A stretch of 64,000 nt of DNA from Streptomyces sp. SKN60 (lineage in GTDB: Bacteria > Actinomycetota > Actinomycetes > Streptomycetales > Streptomycetaceae): NCBI RefSeq assembly GCF_026236535.1, contig NZ_JAHTMW010000004.1, positions 341,508 through 405,507 of the forward strand, written 5' to 3'. A program made the translations under genes and the position numbers. The notes beneath the pieces are model-generated. The model was not told the DNA's origin. It searched no databases and saw only the letters and a list, made by a program, of their open reading frames with translations. Positions 23,702 to 32,772 of this stretch are shown piece by piece; position 1 is the stretch's first letter, and every line of letters begins with the position of its first letter.

Positions 23702-24373
23702 TCAGGCCGGACCGGCGGCCCCGTCGTCCCGGACCGAGCTGTCCCACCGCCACGCGGTGACCCTCGGGTGGCCCGGGAGCTCCGCGCGGCCGGTGGCCCA
23801 GAGGAGGGTGGGCCAGGGCGGTGTGCCGGTCGGGGCGGTGGGGAAGAGGCGGGCGAGGGCGCGGGCGCAGGGTGCGTCGGGCGGGGTCCAGGGCAGGCCG
23901 AGGCCGGCGGCGAGGTCGTGGGTGTGGACCAGGGTCTCCACCAGGCCCATCGCGGCGAAGCCCGCGGGGTCGGACACGCCGTAGGCGTGGTGGGCGCGGG
24001 TCTCCGGGGGCGTGGTGCGGACCATGGCGACGAGGAGGGCGCCGCACGCCTCCAGGACCTGGAGCAGTCCGGCGGGGCCGGCGGCGTGGTCGGCGTGGAC
24101 GGCGTTCGCGGGCCCGCCGGGGCGCCGGGCCTGCCAGACGAACGGCACGTCGCCGTCCAGCGGCGGTGCGGCGGGGCCGAGTTGGACGGCGTACGCGAAG
24201 AGGTCGTCGGCCAGGTGCTCGACCGTCTCCCAGCAGTCCCACTCCAGGGTGCCCGCCCTGCCCTCCCAGGCGTCCGGCGGCGCCTCGCGGAGGGCGGCGA
24301 CGGCGAGCCGTACGGTGTCGTGGAGGTCGTCGGCGGCGGTGTGCGCGGCGGCGCGGGCGGCGGTTCGGGGCAT
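23702..24373 (-). CDS. DinB/maleylpyruvate-isomerase-fold protein (mycothiol-type)
   Basis: 223 residues from ATG 24373. The four-helix DinB/MDMPI_N pattern is visible: AAHTAADDLHDTVRLAVAALREAP, WDCWETVEHLADDLFAYAVQLG with the first His, and MGLVETLVHTHDLAAGLGLPW with the H-x3-H-D-like metal site. The C-terminal part includes PTLLWATGRAELPGHPRVTAWRW. Related actinobacterial proteins are thiol-dependent transferases or isomerases using mycothiol; the substrate is unknown. It is divergent from the glyoxalase-like gene 172 bp away. Confidence 0.7.
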   Translation of the reverse strand: MPRTAARAAAHTAADDLHDTVRLAVAALREAPPDAWEGRAGTLEWDCWETVEHLADDLFAYAVQLGPAAPPLDGDVPFVWQARRPGGPANAVHADHAAGPAGLLQVLEACGALLVAMVRTTPPETRAHHAYGVSDPAGFAAMGLVETLVHTHDLAAGLGLPWTPPDAPCARALARLFPTAPTGTPPWPTLLWATGRAELPGHPRVTAWRWDSSVRDDGAAGPA

Positions 24374-24545
24374 GGCGGGACCGTACCGCGCGGTGTCACC
24401 CGTGCGCCCCTCCCTTTCGGCGGCCGAGCGGCGCCTGTCAGTGCCGGATGCCAGGCTGTGAGGTGGTACGGATTCCACCCCGTGAGGGCCTGGGCGCACG
24501 CCGGCCACCGCTCGCGAGCGCCGGGCCCCGTGAAAGGCAAGGGCC

Positions 24546-25361
24546 ATGATCACCACTGACTTCGCTCCCGGCACCCCCTGCTGGCTCGACCTCGGCGCGC
24601 CCGACGTCGCCGCCGCCGCGGACTTCTACGGCGCCGTCCTCGGCTGGGAGTACGAGCCGATGGAAGGCGGCGAGGGCGACGAGGAGATGGAGGGCGGCAT
24701 GTTCCGGAAGGACGGCAAGACCGTCGCCGGGCTCGGCAAGCTCACCGAGGAGGGTGCCCGCTCGGCCTGGATGATCTACTACACGGTCGCCGACGCGGAT
24801 GCGACGACCGAGGCCGTCGAGCGCGCCGGCGGCACGGTCCGGGTGGCGCCCCGGGACCTCGGCGAGTGGGGCCGGATGGCCCAGTACAGCGATCCGCTGG
24901 GCGGCCAGTTCGCGGTCTGGCAGCCGGGCAAGGACACCGGCGTCGAGCTGGTCGACAAGGCGGGTTCGCTGAACTGGACCGAGCTGTACACCAGCGACGC
25001 CGCCGCGGCCAAGGAGTTCTACGGGAGCGTCTTCGGCTGGCAGTTCAGCGACATGCCGCTGCCGGGCGGCGGCGCCGACGGCACGTACACCCTCATCACG
25101 CCCGCCGGTCTGCCGGAGGACCGGATGCAGGGCGGCCTGATGGAGCTGTCGAAGGACGATCTCGCGCTGGCCGGCGGACGCCCGTACTGGCACCCGGTGT
25201 TCGCCGTGGACGACTGCGACGCGGCGGTCGCCGCGGCCACCGGCAACGGCGGCACGGTGCAGATGGGCCCGGAGGACGCGGAGGGCGTGGGCCGGCTCGC
25301 CGTCTGTCTGGACCGGGCGAACGCCGATTTCGTCGTCCTGAAGCCGGCGGCGCAGGCCTGA
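24546..25361 (+). CDS. Two-domain VOC (glyoxalase/bleomycin-resistance-like) protein
   Basis: 271 residues, composed of two VOC modules: residues ~8-125 (GTPCWLDLGAPDVAAAADFY...MAQYSDPLGGQFAVWQPG) and ~138-268 (SLNWTELYTSDAAAAKEFY...LAVCLDRANADFVVLKP). Streptomyces relatives are 27-kDa antigen CFP30B-like proteins often called hydroxylases or VOC proteins. Metal-ligand positions (Glu/Gln/His) are only partly conserved, so catalysis is uncertain. GAAAGGCA precedes the ATG. An imperfect GC hairpin follows the stop. Confidence 0.82.
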   Translation: MITTDFAPGTPCWLDLGAPDVAAAADFYGAVLGWEYEPMEGGEGDEEMEGGMFRKDGKTVAGLGKLTEEGARSAWMIYYTVADADATTEAVERAGGTVRVAPRDLGEWGRMAQYSDPLGGQFAVWQPGKDTGVELVDKAGSLNWTELYTSDAAAAKEFYGSVFGWQFSDMPLPGGGADGTYTLITPAGLPEDRMQGGLMELSKDDLALAGGRPYWHPVFAVDDCDAAVAAATGNGGTVQMGPEDAEGVGRLAVCLDRANADFVVLKPAAQA

Positions 25362-25380
25362 GCCGGGGCCGCCGGCCCGG

Positions 25381-26298
25381 CTACAGGGGCATCGTCGTGG
25401 TGCCCCTGGAGCCGGTCCGGGGCTTCGCCCGGGTGGCGGCGACGGCCCGGGCGTGGTCGAAGGCCGCGACCGGGTCGCCGGTCCCGGTCCACGGGGACGC
25501 GCCGCACCAGCGGCCGATCAGCCGGAACTGCTCCAGGGCCGCCTCGTGGCTGCCCGCCTTCAGCAGGTAGTGCGCCAGCAGGTGCCGCAGCCGCGGCAGG
25601 GCCTCGTCGTCGGGGTCCACCTGCCCGAGGGACCGGGCGACCCGTGCGAGGACCGCGCGGGACCTGCGGGCCCGCAGACCGCCGGTGCCGCCGCGCTTGT
25701 CGAGCTCCTGGAGGGCGTGCAGGTAGACGCCGGCGAGCGGGCTTCCGGCGGGGGCGCGGTCGACGGCCCGCCGGGCGAAGGCCAGCATCAGCCGGTTGGA
25801 GCCGTGCCATTTGCCGCACCAGTACTGCAGGGCCTGCCAGTGACCGGAGTAGTGGTGCGGGGCGCGGGCGGTCAGCTCCTCCCACAGGGTGCGGAACTGC
25901 TGGTGGGAGTACGACATCGCGCGCGCCGCGGTGATCATGACGACCCAGGGGCCGGGGTTGCGGGGGTCGAGCTTCGAGGCGTCGACGGCGGCGCCCATCG
26001 CGGTCGGCAGCATCGCCTTGAACCGGTTCATGTCCGAGTCCAGGACCTCGTCGGCGTACCCGGAGCCCCGGATCTGCCAGGCCCGGTGCAGCAGCAGGCT
26101 CGCGTACAGCGTGGCCGCGTCGGCGTTCTCCGGCTCCGCGTACCGCCACTTCTCCACCCAGGAGTCGCCCTGGCCCGCGATCTCCTGGAGCACTTCGGTA
26201 CGGGACCAGCGGGCGTCCCAGTCGTCGCCGGCGGCCGCGACGTACGAGGCGGCCGGACGCCAGTCGCCGCCCCAGGCCGCGTCGGCGACGGCCTGCAT
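25381..26298 (-). CDS. Hypothetical TPR-like protein, probably missing its N-terminus by frameshift
   Basis: 305 residues from ATG 26298. The body is helical and Trp/Ala-rich (EKWRYAEPENADAATLYASLLLHRAWQIRG, YSHQQFRTLWEELTARAPHHYSGHWQALQYWC, LRHLLAHYLLKAGSHEAALEQF), suggesting TPR-like packing and protein binding. AGGAG abuts the ATG with no spacer, so this start is poor. Upstream, in a different frame, is a convincing N-terminus with a membrane helix (26488 to about 26346). Joining the two by removing one base in the GC run near 26330-26345 would give a single membrane-anchored protein. It is the last gene after the GAF-PucR regulator. Confidence 0.6.
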   Translation of the reverse strand: MQAVADAAWGGDWRPAASYVAAAGDDWDARWSRTEVLQEIAGQGDSWVEKWRYAEPENADAATLYASLLLHRAWQIRGSGYADEVLDSDMNRFKAMLPTAMGAAVDASKLDPRNPGPWVVMITAARAMSYSHQQFRTLWEELTARAPHHYSGHWQALQYWCGKWHGSNRLMLAFARRAVDRAPAGSPLAGVYLHALQELDKRGGTGGLRARRSRAVLARVARSLGQVDPDDEALPRLRHLLAHYLLKAGSHEAALEQFRLIGRWCGASPWTGTGDPVAAFDHARAVAATRAKPRTGSRGTTTMPL

Positions 26299-26339
26299 CT
26301 CCTGGAGGCGGTGGGCCGGCTGCGGCCGGCCCGGCCCGC

Positions 26340-26488
26340 CCGGCGTCGAGGAGTTCGGACGGCGCCAGGCCGTACGCGGCGGGCGCGAAGCCGGCGGTGG
26401 GTCCGCCGGATCTTCGGGAGCGGTCTCGGTAGAGGGCGATGAGCACGCCCAGAAGGCCGATGACCAGGGCGGTTATGGATGCGGACAT
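26340..26488 (-). other. Orphan N-terminal segment with membrane helix, out of frame with the gene that follows
   Basis: From ATG 26488 this frame reads MSASITALVIGLLGVLIALY, then RDRSRRSGG and APAAYGLAPSELLD. That is a good transmembrane anchor followed by a basic stop-transfer region. It then degenerates into Gly/Arg/Pro nonsense, while the next frame becomes protein-like (PAHRLQEMQAVADAAWGGDW). It is most simply the true N-terminus of the 25381-26298 gene, separated by one extra base in a GC-rich run, which could be a real mutation or a sequencing error. Confidence 0.5.
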
Positions 26489-26499
26489 GAGCGGGATCA

Positions 26500-28494
26500 T
26501 CACCGATGGGCGTCCCCGGGGCAACCGAGATCACCGCGCCCGGCACCGCCGCCGCGGGTGAGCTGGTGGAGGCGGAGCGCCAGGTGGGTCTCCAGGGCGC
26601 GGGCGGGGTTGTTCCAGTCGGGGCCGAGGAGTTGGGCGACCCGGTCGAGGCGCTGGACGACCGTGTTCACGTGCACATGGAGGGTGTCCTTGGCGCGGGA
26701 GAGGCTGGCGCCCTGCTCGTAGTAGGCGTGGAGGGTGCGCAGCAGGTCGGTGCCGCGCTCGGTGTCGTATGCGATGACCGGGCCGAGGACCCGCTCGACG
26801 TACGCGCCGACGTCGGCCCGGTCGCCGAGCAGGACGCCGAGGAAGCCGAGGTCGGCGATGTCGGCGCCGTCTCCGGTGCGGTCGAGGGCGTGGAGGGCGG
26901 TGAGGCAGCGCAGGGCCTCGGCGTGCAGGGCGGCGTGCTGTTCGGGCGCGGTGCCGGGGCCGGCGGCGCCGACGGTGACGGGCGCGCCGAGGACGCGGGC
27001 GAGGTCGGTCGCGAGGCCGCGGGCGAGGGCGCCGGGCCGGTCGGCCGGTGCGAGCAGGACGACCCGGCCGTGCCGGGTGCCGGCCAGGCCGCCGAGCCGG
27101 CGGGCGGTGCGGGCGGTCTCGGCGGCGAGCCGGGGGCGCAGTGCGGGCGCGCAGTCGAGGACGGCGACGGCGTGCGGCCTGCCCAGGTCGACGCCGAGGC
27201 GCCGGGCGCGCAGGGTGTGGCTGCCGCCGTCCCAGTGGGCGGAGGAGGCGGGGCCGGCGAGGAGGTCGTCGAGGAGTTCGCCGCGTACCCGGTCCTCGGT
27301 CTCGGCGACGGACCGGCGGATGAGCAGCAGCATCGCGGTGACCAGTGCGGCGCGTTCGAAGAGGCGGCGGTCCGCTTCCGAGAGGTCTCCGCGTCCGGTG
27401 AGGACGATGCCGCCGAGCGGTTCGGCGCCGGCGAGCACGGCGCAGGTCCAGACGCCGTCCGCGTGGACGGCGCGGCCCTCGGTGCGGGAGGCGGCGAGGC
27501 TCGCGGCACAGGGGGTGACGGGTGCGGTGCCGGCCCGGGCGAGTTCGCTGCCGTCGGTGTCGTGGACGGCGACTCCGCCGCCGAGGAGGGCCGCGATCTC
27601 GGCGGCCATGTCGTCGATGCCCGCGCCGCGCAGCACCAGCCGGGTCAGCCGGTCGTGGGCGTCGGAGGCCCGGTGCAGGGCCTCGCTGTGGGCGCGGGCG
27701 GTGGCGTTGGCGGCTTCGAGCCGGGTGAGGGTCTCGCGGGTCTCCTCCAGGAGGCGTGCGCCGTCGATGGCGACGGCGGCGTGGTCGGCGAGCGAGCCGA
27801 GCAGGGCGATGGCGTCGGGGGTGAACTCGCGCGGGGTCCGGTCGGCGGCGAACAGCACGCCGATGATCTCCTCGCCGAGCCGCAGCGGGACGCCGAGGAT
27901 GCCGCGCAGCCCTTCCTCGGCCACACCGTCGTCGATCGTCCCGGTGTGCCGGTAGCGCCGGTCGGAGCGGTAGTCGGTGCTGGCGTAGGGGCGGGCGGTC
28001 TGCGCGACCAGACCGCCGAGGCCCTCCCCCATGCCGAGCCGGAGCTGCTGGAAGGCGGCGGAGACGGATCCGTCGGTGACCCGCATGAAGGTGTCCTGCG
28101 CGACCGGGTCGTTGAGGGTGAGATAGGCGATGTCGGCGCCGAGGAGGGTGCGCGCCCGGCGCACGATGGCGCGCAGCACGGCGTCGAGGTCGCGCAGCGC
28201 GGCCAGGTCGCCGGCGGTGTCGAACAGCGCGACCAGTTCCGTCTCGCGGCGGCGGTACTGGTCGAGCACCCGCCGCACGGCGAGGGCGGCCTCGGTGGTC
28301 TCCGCGATCCGGGCCGCCTCGGCCGGTTCGGCTCCGTCGGCACGCGAGCGGGCCGGCTGGAGCGCGAGCTCCTCGGCGGGCGCGTCGGCGGCGAGGAGGT
28401 CCACCAGGCGGCGGGCGGCCGATTCGCCGGCCGTCGGCGGCCGGGTCCGCGGCCCGTTCGGCGTCCGGGGTTGTGCGCTGCGGTCCGCGGTCAT
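26500..28494 (-). CDS. GAF-domain PucR-type transcriptional regulator
   Basis: 664 residues from ATG 28494. Residues ~85-250 are a GAF domain (LFDTAGDLAALRDLDAVLRAIVRRARTLLG, GEGLGGLVAQTARPYASTDY, LRGILGVPLRLGEEIIGVLFAADR). A coiled segment, a second sensory region and a GGDEF-like CdaR middle follow. The C-terminus (about 590-650; DLLRTLHAYYEQGASLSRAKDTLHVHVNTVVQRLDRV) is the PucR/CdaR helix-turn-helix. Such proteins activate catabolic genes in response to a small molecule. It lies directly downstream of the transporter and dehydrogenase genes for 3-hydroxybutyrate, which it probably controls. Confidence 0.82.
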   Translation of the reverse strand: MTADRSAQPRTPNGPRTRPPTAGESAARRLVDLLAADAPAEELALQPARSRADGAEPAEAARIAETTEAALAVRRVLDQYRRRETELVALFDTAGDLAALRDLDAVLRAIVRRARTLLGADIAYLTLNDPVAQDTFMRVTDGSVSAAFQQLRLGMGEGLGGLVAQTARPYASTDYRSDRRYRHTGTIDDGVAEEGLRGILGVPLRLGEEIIGVLFAADRTPREFTPDAIALLGSLADHAAVAIDGARLLEETRETLTRLEAANATARAHSEALHRASDAHDRLTRLVLRGAGIDDMAAEIAALLGGGVAVHDTDGSELARAGTAPVTPCAASLAASRTEGRAVHADGVWTCAVLAGAEPLGGIVLTGRGDLSEADRRLFERAALVTAMLLLIRRSVAETEDRVRGELLDDLLAGPASSAHWDGGSHTLRARRLGVDLGRPHAVAVLDCAPALRPRLAAETARTARRLGGLAGTRHGRVVLLAPADRPGALARGLATDLARVLGAPVTVGAAGPGTAPEQHAALHAEALRCLTALHALDRTGDGADIADLGFLGVLLGDRADVGAYVERVLGPVIAYDTERGTDLLRTLHAYYEQGASLSRAKDTLHVHVNTVVQRLDRVAQLLGPDWNNPARALETHLALRLHQLTRGGGAGRGDLGCPGDAHR

Positions 28495-28605
28495 GGGGCC
28501 TCGTCTCGGGCGGGTGGCTGTGGGGGGTGTGTGCACGGCGTCGCCCGGTCCGCCGTGCCCTCACTCACGGCGGACCGGGCGGCGCGGGTGCGCTGCGGGG
28601 CGCGG

Positions 28606-30000
28606 TCAGGCCCGGTCGCCCGCGGCGACGGCGTCGGAGCCGGTTTCGGCGTCGGCCGGCGCCGGGGCGGCGTCGCCCCGGTCGTCGCGCGAGCGGGCGA
28701 GGTCACGGCCGCGGGTCTCGCGGGTGACCGCCACGGTGACGGTGGTGACCACGGCCGCCGCGCAGAGGTAGACGGCGATGGGGGTGGACGACGCGTAGTC
28801 CTTGAGGAGTTCGACGGCGATGATCGGGGCGAGCGCGCCGGCCAGGATGGAGGCGAGCTGGGAGCCCATCGAGGCGCCGGAGTAGCGGACCTTGGTGTCG
28901 AACATCTCGGAGATGAACGCGGCCTGCGGCCCGTACATCGCGCCGTGCAGCAGCAGGCCGGCGGTGACGGCGAGGGTGATGACGGCGAACGACCCGGAGT
29001 CGACGAGGCCGAAGAAGACGAACGCCCAGACGGCCATGCCCACGGAGCCGATGAGGGTGACGGGCCGCCGCCCGACGCGGTCGGACAGGGCGCCCCACAG
29101 CGGGATGGTGACGAAGTGGACGGCGGAGCCGATCAGGACGGCGTTCAGCGCGGTGCTCTTGGGGAGCTCCAGATGGGTGGTGACGTACACGAGCAGGAAG
29201 GAGGTCAGGATGTAGTACGAGATGTTCTCGCCGAACCGGGTGCCGATGGAGGAGAGCACCTCGCGCCAGCTGCGCCGGAACACCTCGACGACCGGGGCCT
29301 TCTCCTGCACGCCCTGCGCGGCGGCGGCCTCGGCCTTGGCCTGCGCGGCGAGGAACACCGGGGACTCGGACACCGAGACGCGGATCCACAGGCCGATGAC
29401 CACGAGGAGACCGGACAGCAGGAACGGGACGCGCCAGCCCCAGGACTGGAAGGCGGCTTCCGACTGGAACGCGGCGAGGAGGGCGAGGACGCCGGTGGCG
29501 AGCAGGTTGCCGCCGGGGGCGCCGGCCTGCGGCCAGGAGGCCCAGAAGCCGCGGTTCTTGTCGCCGCCGTGCTCGGAGACGATGAGGACGGCGCCGCCCC
29601 ACTCGCCGCCGAGCGCGAAGCCCTGGACCAGGCGCAGCACGGTCAGCAGGATCGGCGCGCCGATGCCGATGGTCTCGTACGTGGGCAGCAGGCCCATGGC
29701 GAATGTGGCACCGCCCATCATCAGGAGGCTGACCACGAGCAGCTTCTTGCGGCCGATCTTGTCACCGTAGTGGCCGAAGACGATCCCGCCGAGCGGCCGG
29801 GCGGCGAACCCGATGGCGTACGTGATGAAGGCGATCAGGGTGCCCACGAGCGGATCGGCGCTGGGGAAGAACAGCGTGTTGAAGACGAGGGCGGCGGCGG
29901 AGCCGTAGAGGAAGAAGTCGTACCACTCGATGGTCGTGCCGATCAGGCTGGCGGCGACGATACGGCTGATGCCGCTTCTCGGCGTGGTGGTGTCAGACAT
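28606..30000 (-). CDS. MFS transporter of the metabolite:proton symporter (MHS) family
   Basis: 464 residues, 12 membrane helices. MHS hallmarks are present: ASLIGTTIEWYDFFLYGSAAALVFNTLFFP at the start, FAARPLGGIVFGHYGDKIGRK in loop 2-3, RLVQGFALGGEWGGAVL in helix 4 and ENISYYILTSFLLVYVTTHL. A charged cytosolic tail ends the protein. The family imports organic acids such as shikimate, citrate or alpha-ketoglutarate with protons. Between a GAF-PucR regulator and 3-hydroxybutyrate dehydrogenase, the likely substrate is 3-hydroxybutyrate (inference). Confidence 0.87.
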   Translation of the reverse strand: MSDTTTPRSGISRIVAASLIGTTIEWYDFFLYGSAAALVFNTLFFPSADPLVGTLIAFITYAIGFAARPLGGIVFGHYGDKIGRKKLLVVSLLMMGGATFAMGLLPTYETIGIGAPILLTVLRLVQGFALGGEWGGAVLIVSEHGGDKNRGFWASWPQAGAPGGNLLATGVLALLAAFQSEAAFQSWGWRVPFLLSGLLVVIGLWIRVSVSESPVFLAAQAKAEAAAAQGVQEKAPVVEVFRRSWREVLSSIGTRFGENISYYILTSFLLVYVTTHLELPKSTALNAVLIGSAVHFVTIPLWGALSDRVGRRPVTLIGSVGMAVWAFVFFGLVDSGSFAVITLAVTAGLLLHGAMYGPQAAFISEMFDTKVRYSGASMGSQLASILAGALAPIIAVELLKDYASSTPIAVYLCAAAVVTTVTVAVTRETRGRDLARSRDDRGDAAPAPADAETGSDAVAAGDRA

Positions 30001-30037
30001 GGGTTCACCGGTTTCACGAACGGACGGGAGGGGGTGG

Positions 30038-30100
30038 TGCGGGGTACGAGTGATGCGGGGTACGGGGTGATGCGGGGTACGGGGGCGGGTGCGGGTTACG
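30038..30100. repeat. Short imperfect tandem repeat between dehydrogenase and transporter genes
   Basis: The unit TGCGGGGTACG occurs at 30038, 30054 and 30071, with a variant (TGCGGGTTACG) at 30090; spacings are 16, 17 and 19. It lies in the gap between two cotranscribed genes, and no function is evident. Confidence 0.6.
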
Positions 30101-30109
30101 GGGGCGGGG

Positions 30110-30904
30110 TCAGCCCGCGGTCCAGCCGCCGTCGAGCGGGAGGGAGGCGCCGGTGAGGTAGCCGGTGTGCGGGCTGCACAGCCAGAGGACGGCGGCGGCG
30201 ACCTCGTCGGACTCCAGGAGCCGCTTGACGGGCGAGCGGGCGAGCATGACGTCGGTGAGCACGTCGGTCTCGCTGATGCCGTGGGCGGCGGCCTGGTCGC
30301 GCACCTGGCCCTCGACGAGCGGGGTGCGGACATAGCCGGGGTTGACGCAGTTGCTGGTCACGCCGTGCGGGGCGCCCTCGATCGCGGCGACCTTACTCAG
30401 CCCCTCCAGGGCGTGCTTGGCGGCGACATAGGCCGACTTGTAGGCGCTGGCCCGCAGTCCGTGGACGCTGGAGACGTTGACGATCCGCCCCCAGCCCTGG
30501 GCGTACATGTGCGGCAGGGTCCGGCGCATCAGCAGGAACGGTGCGGTGACCATCACCTTCTGGATCAGCTCGAACCGCTCCGTGGGGAACTCGGTGAGCG
30601 GCGCGACGTGCTGGAGGCCGGCGTTGTTGACCAGGATGTCGACCGCGGACGGGAGGAGGTCGACGGCTCCCCCGTCCGCGAGGTCGGTCACGTGCGCCGT
30701 GCCGCCGGCGATCTCGGCGACGGCCTTGGCCGCCGCGCCGTCCCGGTCGACCACATGGACCTGGGCGCCGGCCTGGGCCAGGGCGAGGACACAGGCCCGG
30801 CCGATGCCGCTGCCGCCGCCGGTCACCAGCGCCGTCCGCCCGCTCAGGTCGATCGCGGCGGCCGGCGGCGGCAGGGGGACCGGCGTGGGAAATGTGTTCG
30901 TCAT
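30110..30904 (-). CDS. bdhA: 3-hydroxybutyrate dehydrogenase (short-chain dehydrogenase)
   Basis: 264 residues. Classical SDR motifs are seen: cofactor loop TGGGSGIG, NNAG (VDILVNNAGLQHVAPL), catalytic Ser in IVNVSSVHGL and Y-x3-K in SAYVAAKHALEG. LQHVAP, SVHGLRAS and ALEGLSKVAAIEGAPHGVTSNCVNPGYVRTPLV are typical of D-3-hydroxybutyrate dehydrogenases. It oxidises 3-hydroxybutyrate to acetoacetate with NAD+. On the minus strand, TACTGT lies about 9 nt before the ATG and could be the -10 box of a leaderless transcript. Position within a PHB-use island supports the call. Confidence 0.88.
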   Translation of the reverse strand: MTNTFPTPVPLPPPAAAIDLSGRTALVTGGGSGIGRACVLALAQAGAQVHVVDRDGAAAKAVAEIAGGTAHVTDLADGGAVDLLPSAVDILVNNAGLQHVAPLTEFPTERFELIQKVMVTAPFLLMRRTLPHMYAQGWGRIVNVSSVHGLRASAYKSAYVAAKHALEGLSKVAAIEGAPHGVTSNCVNPGYVRTPLVEGQVRDQAAAHGISETDVLTDVMLARSPVKRLLESDEVAAAVLWLCSPHTGYLTGASLPLDGGWTAG

Positions 30905-31003
30905 GGCCGGAAACAGTAGGGAGAGCTCCGGGCCGCTCCCATGTGCCTGCCAGCCATAAACACTTGCGTTTCAGTGGTGGCGGACACCATGGAACGGCGT
31001 GAT

Positions 31004-32428
31004 CTACCCGAGGGAGCAGGTGTTCGCGAGGGTGACCGGGTCGGCGCCGACGGGCTGGGCGACGGTGCCGGAGGCGGGCGGCCGCTGGCCGGTCGCGAGC
31101 CAGCGTTCCAGGGCCGTGAACGCGGTGCGGTGGCACGGCGTGAGGGGACGCAGCCGGTCGGGGAAGGAGTCGACCAGGGAGTCGGTGTGGGTGCCGCCCT
31201 CGATCCGGTAGTACCGGAACAGGGAGCCGCGGCCGGCCTCGCGGACCATGCGGGCGTAGACGTCGGAGTCGCGGCTGATCGGCAGCAGGACGTCCAGGGT
31301 GCCGTGCAGGGTGAGCAGCGGCTTGCCGATCCGCCCGGTCAGGCCGATCCTCGCCACGGCCTGCCGGACTTCGTCGGGCCGGGCGGCGTAGTCGTAGTCG
31401 GTGTCGCAGCCCGGTGTGCCGCTCGCGCAGTACGGCGTGCCGGCCTCGGTCGTGCCGTCGAAGCCGGGGTCCAGTTCCTCGCGGTAGATGCGCTGGGTCA
31501 GGTCCCAGTAGACCTTGTGGTGGTACGGCCAGAGGAACTCCGACCCGGCCGGGAACCCGGCGGCGTGCAGGGCGTCCCGGGCCTGCTCGGCGCCTTCGCC
31601 GCCGGCGGCGTAGGCGGGGTAGTGGCGCAGCGCCGGGGGCAGGAAGTCCAGCAGGTTGGGGCCGTCGGAGCGCCAGAGCGTGCCCTCCCAGTCCACTCCC
31701 CCGTCGTAGAGCTCGGGGTGGTTCTCCAGCTGCCAGCGGACCAGGTAGCCGGCGTTGGACAGGCCGGTGACCAGGGTGCGGGCCGGCGGGCGGTGGTAGC
31801 GCTGGGCGATCGTGGCGCGGGCGGCGCGGGTGAGCTGGGTGACCCGGTCGTTCCACTCGGCGATGGCGTCGCCGGGGGCGGTGCCGTCCCGGTAGAAGGC
31901 GAGGCCGGTGTTGCCCTTGTCGGTGGCGGCGTAGGCGTAGCCGCGGGAGAGCACCCAGTCGGCGATGGCCCGGTCGTTGGCGTACTGCTCGCGGTTGCCG
32001 GGGGTGCCGGCGACGACCAGGCCGCCGTTCCACCGGTCGGGCATCCGGAGGACGAACTGGGCGTCGTGGTTCCAGCCGTGGTTGGTGTTGGTGGTGGACG
32101 TGTCGGGGAAGTAGCCGTCGATCTGGATGCCGGGCACGCCGCTGGGGACGGCGAGGTCCTTGGGGGTGAGTCCGGCCCAGTCGGCCGGGTCGGTGTGGCC
32201 GGAGGCGACGGTGCCGGCCGTGGTCAATTCGTCGAGGCAGGCGGTCTGTTGGCGGTCGGCGCCCGGTACGCGGAGCTGGGCGAGGCCGGCGCAGTGTCCG
32301 CCGGGGGCGGACGGTGTCGCCGTCGCCGGGACGGTGCCGAGGGTGAGGGTGAGGGCGGCCAGGGCGAGGGCCGCCGGCGCGCCCCGCCGCCAGGGGCGGG
32401 GTGCGGAACGGAAGGTGGGGCGGTGCAT
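31004..32428 (-). CDS. Secreted alpha/beta-hydrolase, tannase-like; candidate 3-hydroxybutyrate-oligomer esterase
   Basis: 474 residues from ATG 32428, set by GGAGG with 7-nt spacing. A twin-arginine-like signal (PRPWRRGAPAALALAALTLTLG) precedes the enzyme. The nucleophile Ser is in TGLSNAGYLVRW, the acid Asp probably in LLTLHGTLDVLLPIS and the His in YRIEGGTHTDSLVDSF. RGYAYAATDKGNTGLAFY is the conserved tannase/feruloyl-esterase region and is also found in 3HB-oligomer hydrolases. Lying between 3-hydroxybutyrate dehydrogenase and a divergent PHB depolymerase, cleavage of 3HB oligomers outside the cell is the attractive reading. A plant-polyphenol esterase remains possible. Confidence 0.7.
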   Translation of the reverse strand: MHRPTFRSAPRPWRRGAPAALALAALTLTLGTVPATATPSAPGGHCAGLAQLRVPGADRQQTACLDELTTAGTVASGHTDPADWAGLTPKDLAVPSGVPGIQIDGYFPDTSTTNTNHGWNHDAQFVLRMPDRWNGGLVVAGTPGNREQYANDRAIADWVLSRGYAYAATDKGNTGLAFYRDGTAPGDAIAEWNDRVTQLTRAARATIAQRYHRPPARTLVTGLSNAGYLVRWQLENHPELYDGGVDWEGTLWRSDGPNLLDFLPPALRHYPAYAAGGEGAEQARDALHAAGFPAGSEFLWPYHHKVYWDLTQRIYREELDPGFDGTTEAGTPYCASGTPGCDTDYDYAARPDEVRQAVARIGLTGRIGKPLLTLHGTLDVLLPISRDSDVYARMVREAGRGSLFRYYRIEGGTHTDSLVDSFPDRLRPLTPCHRTAFTALERWLATGQRPPASGTVAQPVGADPVTLANTCSLG

Positions 32429-32772
32429 CGGTGTGCCTCCGAGGCTCATGGACAGGGACCCGCGGGAGGCTATGACGCCGATCGTGCGTCAGATATGGGT
32501 GTGCGGCCCACCATCCGCTGACAGCTGGTGGGTTCGAACACCACCCTGTCAGGTGGCCGGAAGACGCCTTGCCTCGTGCCGGTCCTTCTCTACCGGGCCG
32601 CGCGCGGGCCGGACCATGGAGCGCCGTCACACTCGGCCTCCGCCAAGGCTGGCTGTCCCGCCCATGTCGCCGCCGGTGAACGGGCCCGCATGATGCACGC
32701 CACACCGGCGGCGCGAGCCGCCTTCGCCGCCGGTGTCTCTCCATCCTCATCCCCCATCGGAAGGCATCAGCC
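32429..32772. promoter_or_regulatory. Divergent promoter region between secreted esterase and PHB depolymerase
   Basis: This 344-bp gap drives two divergent secreted-enzyme genes. An 8-bp palindrome, GTTCGAAC, at 32532-32539 is flanked by GGTG and CCACC and is a possible operator core. GGAAGG at 32758-32763 is the ribosome binding site of the depolymerase. No clear -35/-10 pairs were recognised. Confidence 0.45.

Noticed and set aside
32532..32539. GTTCGAAC as a LexA-type or PHB-regulator operator
   Set aside because: Only an 8-bp palindrome with poorly matching flanks; too short to name, so listed only as part of the intergenic region.
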